From Mariniphaga sp040772505 (GTDB lineage Bacteria; Bacteroidota; Bacteroidia; Bacteroidales; Prolixibacteraceae), in contig JAXGYA010000001.1 in NCBI GenBank assembly GCA_040772505.1, forward strand, positions 496,001-560,000: a DNA stretch of 64,000 bases, given 5' to 3'. This document shows positions 7,795 through 16,956 of this stretch, piece after piece. How positions within the stretch are numbered: position 1 is the first letter of the stretch; every line of letters starts with the position of its first letter. A model generated the notes under the pieces. It worked only from the letters and a program-made list of their open reading frames with translations, was not told the origin of the DNA and ran no database searches. The position numbers and the translations under genes were made by a program.

Positions 7795-9240
7795 TTACAG
7801 CTCCTTACGTAGTCTTGCAACCGGTATTCCCAACTGCTCACGGTATTTGGCAACAGTTCTTCGCGCAATGCCGTATGATTTTTTGTTTAAAATCTGAGTC
7901 AGTTTTTCGTCGGTTAAAGGTTTGCGCTTGTCTTCATTATCGATACAATCCTGAAGAATTTTCTTAATTTTTCGTGTTGACACCTCTTCTCCGTCATCTT
8001 TTTGCATCCCTTCGGAGAAAAAATATTTTAGCGGATAAATTCCAAAATGTGTTTGTATGTATTTGCTGTTGGATACCCTTGAAATCGTTGAAATATCAAG
8101 TCCGGTTTTTTCGGCAATATCCTTTAAAATCATGGGGCGCAGTTTTGTTTCATCCCCATCCTGAAAAAACTCCTTCTGGAAGCTGATTATTTCAGACATT
8201 GTTATGAGCAGAGTGTGGTTTCTCTGCCTGATGGCATCGATAAACCATTTTGCCGAATCCACCTTTTGTTTAACAAACACTAGCGCATCTTTCTGATTTT
8301 TATCTTCTCTGACCATAGAACGCAGCATTTCCAGGTAAGTTTTATTGATCCTCAGCTCGGGCACATTCTGCTGATTCAGCGTGAGATTGAGTTCCCCATC
8401 AGAGGTTTCAAGTATAAAATCGGGTATAATGTGTTGGTTCGCCTTATTGTGCGGATTACTGTATGCGCTCCCCGGTTTCGGATTTAATTTCAGCACATGG
8501 TCTATTCCCTCTTTCAGCTCTTCATCTGTGAGTTCCAGCTTTCTTTTTATTTTTTCGTAATGCTTGCGGGTGAACTCTTCAAAAAAATCCTGAATAATTG
8601 TTAACGCAAGTTTATGGTTGCTGCCGCCACCTTTTCTGTTGAGCTGCAACAGCAGGCATTCCTTGAGGTTACGTGCCCCAACTCCCGGGGGATCAAGAGA
8701 ATGGATAATGTTTAGAATTTTCTGCAGTTTTTCAACCGAAACTTCTAAGCCAATGCTGAATGCCAGATCATCGCTGATTGACATTAAATCACGGCGAAGA
8801 TACCCATCATCATCAATATTACCTATTATGTATTCAGCCAATTCTCTGTCCTGCTCTGATAGGTTGGTCATTCCCAACTGATCATACAGGCTTTCGTGAA
8901 ATGTAATTCCCACTGAGAACGGGATTTCCACATATTTGTCATCTTTCGAATAGTTACTTGTATTGGTTTTGTATGAAGGGATTTCATCATCGTCTGTGTA
9001 GTAGTCGTCAAAGGAAAACTCTTCTTCAGAGTCCTGATCCTGTTCGTTTGAGTTGTCTTCATCCTCTTCATACCTGTCGGGACTATCCGACTCTAATTCC
9101 AGCACGGGATTCTCCTCCAGCTCTTTTTTAATCCGTTGTTCGAGGAGCATGGTGGGAATCTCCAAAAGCTTGATCACCTGTATTTGCTGAGGTGAAAGCT
9201 TCTGCAGCAGCTTTTGTTGTAATGTTAATCTTTGTTTCAT
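7795..9240 (-). CDS. rpoN: RNA polymerase sigma-54 factor
   Basis: This 481-residue protein is sigma-54. Region I is Gln/Leu-rich at the N-terminus (LQQKLLQKLSPQQIQ) and ends with 'KELEENPVLE'. An acidic region II covers about residues 50-100 and is rich in Asp, Glu and Ser. The core-binding and DNA-binding region III ends with the RpoN box ARRTVAKYRE at residues 459-468, which is diagnostic. It directs RNA polymerase to -24/-12 promoters that need AAA+ enhancer-binding activators. None of those activators is encoded in this window. A PAP2-like membrane protein gene follows within 2 bp. Confidence 0.97.
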   Translation of the reverse strand: MKQRLTLQQKLLQKLSPQQIQVIKLLEIPTMLLEQRIKKELEENPVLELESDSPDRYEEDEDNSNEQDQDSEEEFSFDDYYTDDDEIPSYKTNTSNYSKDDKYVEIPFSVGITFHESLYDQLGMTNLSEQDRELAEYIIGNIDDDGYLRRDLMSISDDLAFSIGLEVSVEKLQKILNIIHSLDPPGVGARNLKECLLLQLNRKGGGSNHKLALTIIQDFFEEFTRKHYEKIKRKLELTDEELKEGIDHVLKLNPKPGSAYSNPHNKANQHIIPDFILETSDGELNLTLNQQNVPELRINKTYLEMLRSMVREDKNQKDALVFVKQKVDSAKWFIDAIRQRNHTLLITMSEIISFQKEFFQDGDETKLRPMILKDIAEKTGLDISTISRVSNSKYIQTHFGIYPLKYFFSEGMQKDDGEEVSTRKIKKILQDCIDNEDKRKPLTDEKLTQILNKKSYGIARRTVAKYREQLGIPVARLRKEL

Positions 9241-9298
9241 TTTCCCGAATTAGTTTTGTAAATTTATAGATTTTTCGGGAACAATGCAACAAAAGAAA

Positions 9299-10744
9299 TC
9301 AGAATTCTGCATTTTTCGGTGTTCTTGGAAACGCAATCACATCACGGATATTCCCCATTCCGGTAATAAACTGCATAAATCGTTCAAAGCCCAATCCAAA
9401 ACCGCTGTGAGTCACACTGCCAAATCTTCGTGTATCAAGATACCACCACATTTCATCAACAGGGATATCCATTTTTCTCATTCTCTCTTCCAGTTTTTCA
9501 AGTATCTCTTCCCGTTGCGAGCCTCCGATAATCTCACCAATCTGCGGAAATAAAACATCCATGGCACGCACTGTCTTGCCGTCTTCATTGAGCTTCATGT
9601 AGAAAGCTTTGATATCACCCGGGTAATCGGTTAAAATCACCGGACGTTTAAAGTGCTTTTCCACTAAATAGCGCTCGTGCTCGCTATGCAGGTCAACCCC
9701 CCAGTCAACAGGGAACTGAAATTTTTTCTTTTTGTATGGATTTGAGTTTTTCAGAATATCTATTGCTTCTGTGTAAGTTATCCGCACAAACTGGCTGTTC
9801 AGAACAAACAGCAGCTTTTCCACCAGGTCCATAGAACGCTGATCCTGAGGTTTGTTCTTTTCTTCATTTTTCAGTCTTTGAGCAAGAAAATTTAAATCAT
9901 CCAGGCAATTGTCAATTGCATATTGAATAAGATATTTCAAGAAATCTTCAGCCAGATCCATGGTGTCATCCAGATCGTAAAATGCCATTTCCGGTTCAAT
10001 CATCCAGAATTCTGCCAGATGTCTTGTGGTATTGGAATTTTCGGCTCTGAAGGTTGGTCCGAAAGTGTATATTTCGCCTAATGCCAATGCGCCTAACTCA
10101 CCTTCCAGCTGGCCAGAAACGGTCAGATTGGTCTGTTTCCCGAAAAAATCCTTGCTGAAATCTGCCTCACCTCCATCAGTGAGCGGTGGGGTAACAGCAT
10201 TCAGGGTGGTCACCCTGAACATCTGTCCGGCGCCTTCAGCATCACTACTGGTTATGATGGGAGTGTGAAGATAATAGAATCCCTTATCATTGAAATACTT
10301 ATGAATTGCATAGGACATAGCATGGCGAATGCGAAAAACCGCACTGAAAGTGTTTGTGCGAAAACGAAGATGTGCATTTTCGCGTAGAAATTCAAGTGTA
10401 TGTTTTTTAGATTGGATGGGATATTTTTCCGGGTCAGCCCTACCAAGCAACTCAATTTTTTCGGCAATCAATTCTACTTTTTGGCCTGCTCCGCCTGATT
10501 CGGCAAGAATGCCTTTAGCCGAAATGCTGGCTCCGGTATTGATTTCACGTATCAGATTGTCATCAAAACGTGCTGTGTCAGCAACTATCTGAAGGCTGTG
10601 AATGGTCGAGCCGTCATTCAGTGCAATGAAACTAACATTTTTACTGCCTCTTCGGGTTCTCACCCATCCTTTAACAAATATTTCATCTCCGATTTCGCCT
10701 AATGCCAAAACCTCTTTAACTTTCCGTCTATTCATCATTTCCAA
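9299..10744 (-). CDS. asnS: asparaginyl-tRNA synthetase
   Basis: This 481-residue class II synthetase charges tRNA-Asn. An N-terminal OB-fold anticodon-binding domain (VKGWVRTRRGSK, about residues 20-110) precedes the class II catalytic core. Motif 2 is visible as 'FRAENSNTTRHLAEFWMIE' and motif 3 as 'GFGLGFERFMQFITGM'. The 'GIRD'-like ending 'NIRDVIAFPRTP' matches AsnRS. The length is normal for the bacterial enzyme. Two more in-frame ATGs follow the first within four codons, so the exact start could be 10738 or 10735. It lies 58 bp upstream of rpoN on the same strand. A -7-like TACTTTTG lies upstream at 10777-10784 on this strand without a clear -33 partner. Confidence 0.97.
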   Translation of the reverse strand: MEMMNRRKVKEVLALGEIGDEIFVKGWVRTRRGSKNVSFIALNDGSTIHSLQIVADTARFDDNLIREINTGASISAKGILAESGGAGQKVELIAEKIELLGRADPEKYPIQSKKHTLEFLRENAHLRFRTNTFSAVFRIRHAMSYAIHKYFNDKGFYYLHTPIITSSDAEGAGQMFRVTTLNAVTPPLTDGGEADFSKDFFGKQTNLTVSGQLEGELGALALGEIYTFGPTFRAENSNTTRHLAEFWMIEPEMAFYDLDDTMDLAEDFLKYLIQYAIDNCLDDLNFLAQRLKNEEKNKPQDQRSMDLVEKLLFVLNSQFVRITYTEAIDILKNSNPYKKKKFQFPVDWGVDLHSEHERYLVEKHFKRPVILTDYPGDIKAFYMKLNEDGKTVRAMDVLFPQIGEIIGGSQREEILEKLEERMRKMDIPVDEMWWYLDTRRFGSVTHSGFGLGFERFMQFITGMGNIRDVIAFPRTPKNAEF

Positions 10745-10851
10745 TTATCTTTTTAACCTTTTCAGAATAAAAGAAACAAAAGTAGTTTTTTAATAGGAAT
10801 TTCCAGTCGGGGAGATTTGAATTTTGCGGTATTGAGTCAAAGTTTAAAATA

Positions 10852-10887
10852 AAAAAGCCATCCGGCTTAAAAACCGGGTGGCTTTTG
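10852..10887 (-). terminator. Rho-independent terminator after the Tat-type Gfo/Idh gene
   Basis: An inverted repeat with arms AAAGCCATCCGG and CCGGGTGGCTTT around a 7-8 nt loop is followed on the minus strand by a T-rich run (TTTTTTATTTT). It lies about 32 bp downstream of the stop at 10919. Confidence 0.8.
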
Positions 10888-10918
10888 ACAATTTAATTTA
10901 GTTTACGTGGTATTATCT

Positions 10919-12274
10919 TTATTCGGCAGCATCCCCCGGCACCGGGACTTTGGCATTCTGAATGTAGCCGATATCTCCCATAACATAAACGTCTGGACCC
11001 AGTTTTAGGTCGGAATTCATCATTTCATCGTAGGTTACTTCTTTTCCGGTATAAGCTGAAACCCTTCCCATGATGGCAACCATGTTGGAAATGGCTGTTT
11101 GTTCGGCTTCGTTAAACGGAATGTTTTGTCTGATGCATGTAACTAAGTTGATGTGTTCCTGGACGTATGGACTGGTTTCGGAACCTTGTGCAACAAAAAG
11201 TTCGTTTCCGGCTGCGTCAACAATTTTTGGTTTGTGTCCATCGGTTATAGCGATGGCTTTAGTTCCGTGAAAGATTTCATAAACACCATTGGCACAGCCA
11301 TTTATCTGTCGACACATGCTGTGTATATGGCGTCCGTCTTCATAGAAATAATCGATGCTGAAATTGTCATACTGGTCGCCGGTAACTCTGCGTTGTCTGG
11401 AGCCAAAACCAACTGCCTTAACCGGATGTCCGCCGATAAACCAGCTTGCCACATCAATATTGTGAACGTGTTGCTCCACAATGTGGTCTCCGGAGAGCCA
11501 GCACCAGTTCACCCAGTCGCGAATCATCCATTCCATTTCACTCCAGCTTGCATTTTTGTCGCGATGCCACAGTTTGCTCTGGTTCCAGTAAACATTGGCT
11601 GAAACAATGTGCCCGATAGCATTTTTATTTATCTCTTTCCATAAGTTCACGTAGCTGTGCTCATGGCGACGCTGAGTGCCGGTTACAATTTTTAATTCGA
11701 GGGATTCTGCCATTTTTGCTGCTGCAATTATCTGGCGGATTCCTACCGGATCAACGGCTATCGGTTTTTCCATGAAAACATGCTTGCGTGCCTTAACGGC
11801 AGCTTCAAAATGCTCCGGTCTGAATTTTGGCGGTGTAGCAAGGATAATCACGTCAACACCTGCATCAATAACTTTCTCGAATGCATCAAAACCTACAAAG
11901 CAGTTCTCTTCAGGGACTTCGATGTTGTGCTCTTTTTTGATTTTCGCACGGCAATCATCCACTCTGTCCTTGAATACATCACCTAATGCTGTAACAGTCA
12001 GGTTTGGCCCCGCTGAAATGAAGTTCAGCGCTGCTCCTGATCCGCGACCGCCGCATCCGATAACCCCGGCTTTCAGCTCCGGGCCGTCAGGTGCTATGTC
12101 AAGCATTGGCGGGAGGTTTAACTCTCTGGATTTAAAATCATAAATTCCGGATATCCCGGCTTTTTCACCACCTCCGGAGCAGGAAGTAAAAGCTCCGATT
12201 CCCATAGCACTTGCAGCGCCAACGGTAGCAGCGCCGGATAAAAACTTACGTCTTGAAAAATTACTACTACTCAT
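10919..12274 (-). CDS. Tat-signal Gfo/Idh/MocA family oxidoreductase
   Basis: This is a 451-residue member of the Gfo/Idh/MocA family with an export signal. Residues 5-12 read NFSRRKFL, a twin-arginine motif, followed by an Ala/Gly hydrophobic stretch and a possible lipobox ending in Cys31 (FTSCSGG). The Rossmann motif is AGVIGCGGRGSG, and the EKP motif occurs as FMEKPIAVD. The C-terminal half follows the pattern of exported Bacteroidota and Planctomycetes members, with 'DWVNWCWLSGDHIVEQHVHN'. The gene is 35 bp downstream of a tetraheme cytochrome-SUMF1 fusion and ends in a strong terminator, so the two probably form an operon. Exported members bind NAD(P) tightly before Tat export; some in gut Bacteroidota are glycosidases. 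The substrate is unknown. Confidence 0.9.
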   Translation of the reverse strand: MSSSNFSRRKFLSGAATVGAASAMGIGAFTSCSGGGEKAGISGIYDFKSRELNLPPMLDIAPDGPELKAGVIGCGGRGSGAALNFISAGPNLTVTALGDVFKDRVDDCRAKIKKEHNIEVPEENCFVGFDAFEKVIDAGVDVIILATPPKFRPEHFEAAVKARKHVFMEKPIAVDPVGIRQIIAAAKMAESLELKIVTGTQRRHEHSYVNLWKEINKNAIGHIVSANVYWNQSKLWHRDKNASWSEMEWMIRDWVNWCWLSGDHIVEQHVHNIDVASWFIGGHPVKAVGFGSRQRRVTGDQYDNFSIDYFYEDGRHIHSMCRQINGCANGVYEIFHGTKAIAITDGHKPKIVDAAGNELFVAQGSETSPYVQEHINLVTCIRQNIPFNEAEQTAISNMVAIMGRVSAYTGKEVTYDEMMNSDLKLGPDVYVMGDIGYIQNAKVPVPGDAAE

Positions 12275-12309
12275 AACTTGATATTTTGATTTGATTTCAG
12301 GATACTAAA

Positions 12310-13851
12310 CTAATTATTATTTCCGGTATTTTCATCAAATTCACAAACTATTCTGAATCCGACATAGTTGCAGTCAGAAAGCCACCAGATACTTTTGGGC
12401 ATCTGCGGGTCGGTGAGAAACCATTCTTCGGTTCGTGTGTAATCACGCGAGGCACTTCTGACATCGGAAACAGGGCTGCGGAAGGAGCCGCCTTTCACAA
12501 CTCTCTCTTTTCCTGAATCAGGACCTTTGGGGTCAAGTATGCCGTCGGTCAGTTTTTCATAAGCATCTTCGGCATACCAATCAGAACAGTATTCAAGAAC
12601 ATTGCCTAACATGTTTTTTAAACCATAAGGATTGGCTTCCACTGCATCAGGCTCTTCAGTTCTTCCGTGGCTGTTTCCTTCGTAAATTACATATTTGTTA
12701 ATCAGGTCGCTACTTTTTCCGAAAAGCTTTCCGAAAAATCCTTTTTCGCCAAAATCTTTTGGCTGACCTTCAAAGAAGAAAGGGGTGTCGGTTCCACCGC
12801 GCGCTGCATATTCCCATTCGGCTTCTGTGGGCAGGCGATAGGTTTTGCCGGTAACCTGAGAAAGCCATTTGCAATAGGTTTCTGCCGCATGATAAGTCAT
12901 TGTTATTGCCGGGCGGTTGCCCAAGCCCCAGTTTTGGTCGGGTTGTCCGTATGGCGGGGTGGGTCCGGAAATGGCATCAATGTCATCTTCAGTGCGTGTT
13001 CCCTCTGTGTCGGTTGAGCGTCCTTCGGCTGCTGTAGCAGCATAAAAAGCCAGAAATTCATCCCAAGTAACTTCAATCTCTGCCATAAAAAACGGGCTGA
13101 TTCTAACCTCTTTTTGTGGACTTTCATCGGCACTTCTCAACTGCTCATCTTCAGGGCTTCCAATTTTGAATGAACCACCCGGTATGGCTTTCATGTTGAA
13201 CGAGACCGTAGTGTTGGGTACCGTTTCTGTAAAATCTTCATGCGCGAAAACTTCTACCGGTGCTGTGTAAATATCCATGGGTGCCGATTTCGTCATTCCA
13301 AAATCTACATTTGCAGCATGAATGGCATTCGGATCATAATGTCCCACACTCAGGTGGCAGTTGATACACCGCAAATTATCTTCATTTTGGGTGTAATGTA
13401 AATGTGCATCCTGCCCTTCTTTGGTGAGAGTGAGCGGAAACAGGTTCACATGGCAATGGAGACATGATTCCTTGAAAACATGATGCTGAGCATATTCAAA
13501 AGTTGCCTTCTGCTCCCAGTTAAAATCGGCGCTGTCTTTAAATAGCAGACCATAAACATCGCGTGTGCCGGTTATAATCTTCTGCTTCAGGTATCCTTGT
13601 CCCTTCGGGGGAAGATGACATTCAACGCATCCTATGTGCATTCCCGATTGGGTGACATAGTGAGTAGATAACCGCCACGACTCGGTTGCATGTGGATGTA
13701 CGTGGCATATGGCACAAAACTCGTTTGTGGATGTATATTCAACAAATTTGTTGAAGTAAATGGTGAAAAGTAAACCTATTACAAAACCTAAAAAAAGTAC
13801 CAGAAGTAATTTTCGTTTCAGAAATGCAATCAACCGATTTAGCATGCTCAA
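12310..13851 (-). CDS. NapC/NrfH-like tetraheme cytochrome c fused to a SUMF1/FGE-like domain
   Basis: This 513-residue protein has one N-terminal membrane anchor (about residues 14-33). A NapC/NirT/NrfH-type cytochrome domain follows, with four CxxCH heme motifs: CAICH (46-50), CVECH (75-79), CLHCH (130-134) and CINCH (162-166). From about 218 to 505 there is a complete SUMF1/formylglycine-generating-enzyme-like domain, recognisable by 'MKAIPGGSFKIGS', 'YRLPTEAEWEYAARGG', 'NMLGNVLEYCSDWY' and 'VVKGGSFRSP'. True FGE enzymes carry two active-site Cys after the GGSF motif; here that segment reads GGSFRSPVSDVRSASR and lacks them. The cytochrome half would take electrons from menaquinol at the membrane. 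The SUMF1 half probably binds a ligand or partner. It precedes a Tat-exported oxidoreductase gene by 35 bp. Confidence 0.92.
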   Translation of the reverse strand: MSMLNRLIAFLKRKLLLVLFLGFVIGLLFTIYFNKFVEYTSTNEFCAICHVHPHATESWRLSTHYVTQSGMHIGCVECHLPPKGQGYLKQKIITGTRDVYGLLFKDSADFNWEQKATFEYAQHHVFKESCLHCHVNLFPLTLTKEGQDAHLHYTQNEDNLRCINCHLSVGHYDPNAIHAANVDFGMTKSAPMDIYTAPVEVFAHEDFTETVPNTTVSFNMKAIPGGSFKIGSPEDEQLRSADESPQKEVRISPFFMAEIEVTWDEFLAFYAATAAEGRSTDTEGTRTEDDIDAISGPTPPYGQPDQNWGLGNRPAITMTYHAAETYCKWLSQVTGKTYRLPTEAEWEYAARGGTDTPFFFEGQPKDFGEKGFFGKLFGKSSDLINKYVIYEGNSHGRTEEPDAVEANPYGLKNMLGNVLEYCSDWYAEDAYEKLTDGILDPKGPDSGKERVVKGGSFRSPVSDVRSASRDYTRTEEWFLTDPQMPKSIWWLSDCNYVGFRIVCEFDENTGNNN

Positions 13852-13883
13852 GATTTTAAAAACTGAATTTTTACATTAAATGC

Positions 13884-13918
13884 CAAAAATAATAATTTCT
13901 AAAGGCTTTAATCGCAAA
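13884..13918 (-). promoter_or_regulatory. Weak promoter candidate for the cytochrome-SUMF1 gene
   Basis: On the minus strand TATTTTTG (13884-13891) fits the -7 consensus and TTTG (13915-13918) the -33, but the spacer is 23 bp, slightly above the usual 19-21. The rest of the 13852-14078 gap is AT-rich with nothing else recognisable. Confidence 0.3.
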
Positions 13919-14078
13919 TTGATTAAATTGGAGCTTATATAGAAACAGTCAAAATAAGGCATAAGTAAAATGCAAAAAGTGTTTTATTATGATACGACAA
14001 AATATTTTCTATTTCTACCTATTTTCGGCACAGTTATTTTGTGTTATTTCCCATTTCCCAGAGGAACTTTACCGGAAT

Positions 14079-14109
14079 TTTGTTTTTATGATAAAATTGA
14101 TTATCTTTG
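14079..14109 (+). promoter_or_regulatory. Consensus Bacteroidota promoter for the initiator tRNA
   Basis: TTTG (14079-14082) and TATCTTTG (14102-14109) are separated by 19 bp, an exact match to TTTG-N19-21-TAnnTTTG. The tRNA begins 44 bp further down, leaving a short 5' leader for RNase P removal. Confidence 0.8.
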
Positions 14110-14152
14110 CAACCGCGTTTTTAGAAAATAGTGAGACTATTATACAATATAT

Positions 14153-14225
<73 letters not shown>

Positions 14226-14228
14226 CAG

Positions 14229-14254
14229 AAACAGGCTGAATGCCTGTTTTTTTT
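14229..14254 (+). terminator. Rho-independent terminator of the initiator tRNA gene
   Basis: An 8-bp stem (AAACAGGC/GCCTGTTT) with a 5-nt loop is followed by an uninterrupted run of T residues. It starts 4 bp after the tRNA 3' end. Confidence 0.85.
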
Positions 14255-14363
14255 GGACAGTTTTTCATCCCGGATATCGGTTTTTGAATAATGTTTTCCC
14301 CATAAACCAGAAAATTTTTTCCTGTTCATCTGAAATGAGACACATATCCGGGAGAATTTGAAG

Positions 14364-15728
14364 TTATTCGTTTGATAAAATAATTGCAAATTTTAACTGA
14401 TCAATCGTATTAGTTAAATTTTGTAATAACTCAGGAGTTTCCAAATAAACCATCAGCCAGCTGATCATCTCAATTATTTCAAATTTTTTAGTTTTTAGAG
14501 CTATAGTGCTGAGCGACATCAGGTAATAAAGTAATTCAATCACATGGATTGATTTTCTGTTTCTAAAAAAGAACTCAGGACCTTGTTCAAAAATATCTGT
14601 CAGATCAATGCCCTCAGAATCAATCCACTGGTGAGTTTTCCATTGCATTTTCAATAATGGATAATCTGGATGAAGGTTAAAATATTTTTCAAGTAATTTG
14701 TCGTATTCTTTTTCAGAATACTTTGCATTAAGAATAAGAAAATGAACCGCAGGGTTATCAGGCATTTGCTTGTTGAGATTTTTTAATTTATTCAGTGCTT
14801 TCTTCGGATTGCTATTTACTAAATCAAAAATTTCATAAAACTTCATTTCCCATTCTTCCCGGTTGACATTGGAATTTGGTTGAATCCCCAATAATTCATC
14901 CGACAGTTCATCATCAATTTGATAGTTACGAATCATCTCAACGTGATTGTCATAAAGTCTTTCAACTTCTTCAATATCAATGAGATTCTCAAAAAGTGTA
15001 TAGAGCAGGTAATCAAATTCTTCTAATTCTTCATCTGTTGGTATATCTGAGCTTTCAATAATTTCAATCATCCGATTCACTTTCTCCTGGAAAGAGAAAT
15101 CGATGAATTTTTCCTCAAAATTATCGAAAGAGGCATTGCTGTCGAAAACATCTTCATCAGTACGATAAATAAAGTCATAATTTCCTTTGCCTGCCGTACG
15201 CTCAAGTTGATCAATGATTTGTTTTATACGTTCTTCGCTCTCAAAAGGGCCGGAAATATAAAAAGGTTTTCCGTTTTCTCCACAATCAATATCAATCAGT
15301 TCGATGTCTTCGGTATCTTCCTCCAGAATATATTTTGCAACTGAAGCATATTCTTTGCAAGGCTTAAAACCGTATTCTTCGGCAAATTCAACCCCGGCGT
15401 AAATGATATTATGAACCAAAGGATATGGAACATGGTCTAAATCAACTACACCGACACTTTTTTCTATCAGTTCCTCATATTCCACTTCACTGATATTGAA
15501 AAAATAATAAGCATCTTTTACACCCAGACACTTCAGGTCAACCAGGTACAAGCCCACGGTTAAATTGCCGTTGGTATGTTTTCGGGCAACGAAAATATTT
15601 GCTAACTTGCTGATTTCCCAATCACTGTTTATGCGACATTCATAAATCGGCAGTGTTCGTGCTCTTTGTTTGATATAATTTTCAGGGCTAAGCATCTGAA
15701 TAACTTTCCCTTTTTTCTTTTTTGCCAT
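14364..15728 (-). CDS. Unrecognised 454-residue protein with TPR-like C-terminus
   Basis: I do not recognise this family. The protein starts MAKKKKGKVIQML, is soluble (no signal peptide or membrane helix) and is strongly acidic in its middle third. Residues about 25-135 form a compact, probably alpha/beta region with segments such as 'VARKHTNGNLTVGLYLVDL', 'YYFFNISEVEYEELI' and 'HNIIYAGVEFAEEYGF'. A helical acidic region follows. Residues about 310-370 look like degenerate TPR helices ('NPKKALNKLKNLNKQMPDNPA'). It ends convergent to the initiator tRNA unit, and a dehydrogenase gene begins to its right on the same strand. Codon use resembles its neighbours, so recent transfer is not suggested. 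A protein-protein scaffold role is possible but unsupported. Confidence 0.7.
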   Translation of the reverse strand: MAKKKKGKVIQMLSPENYIKQRARTLPIYECRINSDWEISKLANIFVARKHTNGNLTVGLYLVDLKCLGVKDAYYFFNISEVEYEELIEKSVGVVDLDHVPYPLVHNIIYAGVEFAEEYGFKPCKEYASVAKYILEEDTEDIELIDIDCGENGKPFYISGPFESEERIKQIIDQLERTAGKGNYDFIYRTDEDVFDSNASFDNFEEKFIDFSFQEKVNRMIEIIESSDIPTDEELEEFDYLLYTLFENLIDIEEVERLYDNHVEMIRNYQIDDELSDELLGIQPNSNVNREEWEMKFYEIFDLVNSNPKKALNKLKNLNKQMPDNPAVHFLILNAKYSEKEYDKLLEKYFNLHPDYPLLKMQWKTHQWIDSEGIDLTDIFEQGPEFFFRNRKSIHVIELLYYLMSLSTIALKTKKFEIIEMISWLMVYLETPELLQNLTNTIDQLKFAIILSNE

Positions 15729-15766
15729 TTTTAAATGAGTTTTCTAAGTTTTGTTTAAATAATCTG

Positions 15767-16717
15767 CTAATTCACAATATTTTGAGGTGTTCCATTAATG
15801 AATGCCTTCAGGTTTTGTGCTGCAATTTGCATGAGTCTTTGACGGGCTTCTTTTGTTGCCCATGCAATGTGGGGTGTGATATAACAATTTTTAGCTGCGA
15901 GCAGCGGATTTTCTGCTTTAGGTGGTTCCGTAGAAAGAACATCCAGTCCGGCACCTGCAATCCTGCCGCTGTTGAGTGCATCAGCCAAATCTTTTTCGTT
16001 GATGAGCGCTCCGCGCCCGGTATTGATAAGTATGGCTGACTTTTTCATTTTCCCGATTGTGCTCTTATTGATAAATCCAGCATTTTCGTCAGTCAGCGGG
16101 CAGTTTAAACTAATAAAGTCGCTTTCTGCCAAAAGTGTATCCAAGTCAACCTGGCGAAAATCAGCATTTGTCTCCTTTTTGCTACGGTTCTGAAACAGGA
16201 TCTTCATGCCGAATGCAAGCCCTACTCTGGCAACTGCCTGTCCGATTTGTCCAAACCCGATAATGCCCAATGTCTTGCCGGCAAGTTCAGTTTGCGGAGT
16301 GAGATGGTAGGTGAAATCAATGCTGTTGGTCCAATCCCCATCTTTTACCGATTTGGCATGTTTTGAAACATTTTGAGCAATATTCAGAATATGTGAAAAG
16401 ACCATTTGTGCAACTGATGCTGTACTGTAGGCAGGAATATTGGCGACTAAAATGTCGGCTTCGGCAGCAGCTTGCAAGTCCACCACATTATAACCGGTGG
16501 CAAGAACACCAATAAATTTCAAATCGGGCAACTGTTTAATAATATCTCTGCCTATCACTACTTTGTTGGTGAAAATTGCAGCTGCTTTGGAGGCTCGTTC
16601 CAGGATTTTTTCAGGTTGCGTGCGGTCATAAACAGTACATTCACCAAGTTTCCTGATTTCATCCCAGCTTAAGTCTCCGGGATTTAGTGTGTGCCCATCG
16701 AGTATTACGATTTTCAT
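15767..16717 (-). CDS. D-2-hydroxyacid dehydrogenase (glycerate dehydrogenase-like)
   Basis: This 316-residue NAD-dependent enzyme belongs to the D-isomer specific 2-hydroxyacid dehydrogenase family. The nucleotide-binding motif is LGIIGFGQIGQAVARVG. The catalytic Arg lies in 'INTGRGALINE', the Glu in 'LDVLSTEPP' and the His in 'NCYITPHIAWAT'. The length and order match glycerate/hydroxypyruvate reductases (HprA-like), which interconvert hydroxypyruvate and D-glycerate. A phosphoglycerate dehydrogenase would carry a C-terminal ACT domain, which is absent. The gene is 38 bp upstream of the unknown 454-aa gene on the same strand. Substrate specificity within the family is not certain. Confidence 0.9.
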   Translation of the reverse strand: MKIVILDGHTLNPGDLSWDEIRKLGECTVYDRTQPEKILERASKAAAIFTNKVVIGRDIIKQLPDLKFIGVLATGYNVVDLQAAAEADILVANIPAYSTASVAQMVFSHILNIAQNVSKHAKSVKDGDWTNSIDFTYHLTPQTELAGKTLGIIGFGQIGQAVARVGLAFGMKILFQNRSKKETNADFRQVDLDTLLAESDFISLNCPLTDENAGFINKSTIGKMKKSAILINTGRGALINEKDLADALNSGRIAGAGLDVLSTEPPKAENPLLAAKNCYITPHIAWATKEARQRLMQIAAQNLKAFINGTPQNIVN

Positions 16718-16956
16718 CCTTATTATTTTTAAAGTTTCAAAGATAAAAAATAAAGTTTTAGGAAAGTTTTCGAATGCTGAAATCCGGAAATAAATTCTGT
16801 TTTAAAATTAAAATTTTCTTTCAAAAATCTGCTCGGCACGGCGCAGCTGAAAGAATACGAATAAAAACTTCATCAAAGTAATAAAAAAATTAACTTTAAA
16901 CCCTAAGCAGCTTCCAAATGTGTGGAGCAAGTTTTTTAATCGGAAAATATTGAATT

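Noticed and set aside
11153..11602. 149-codon open frame antisense to the Tat Gfo/Idh gene
   Set aside because: Shadow of a clearly coding gene on the other strand, with no conserved motif.
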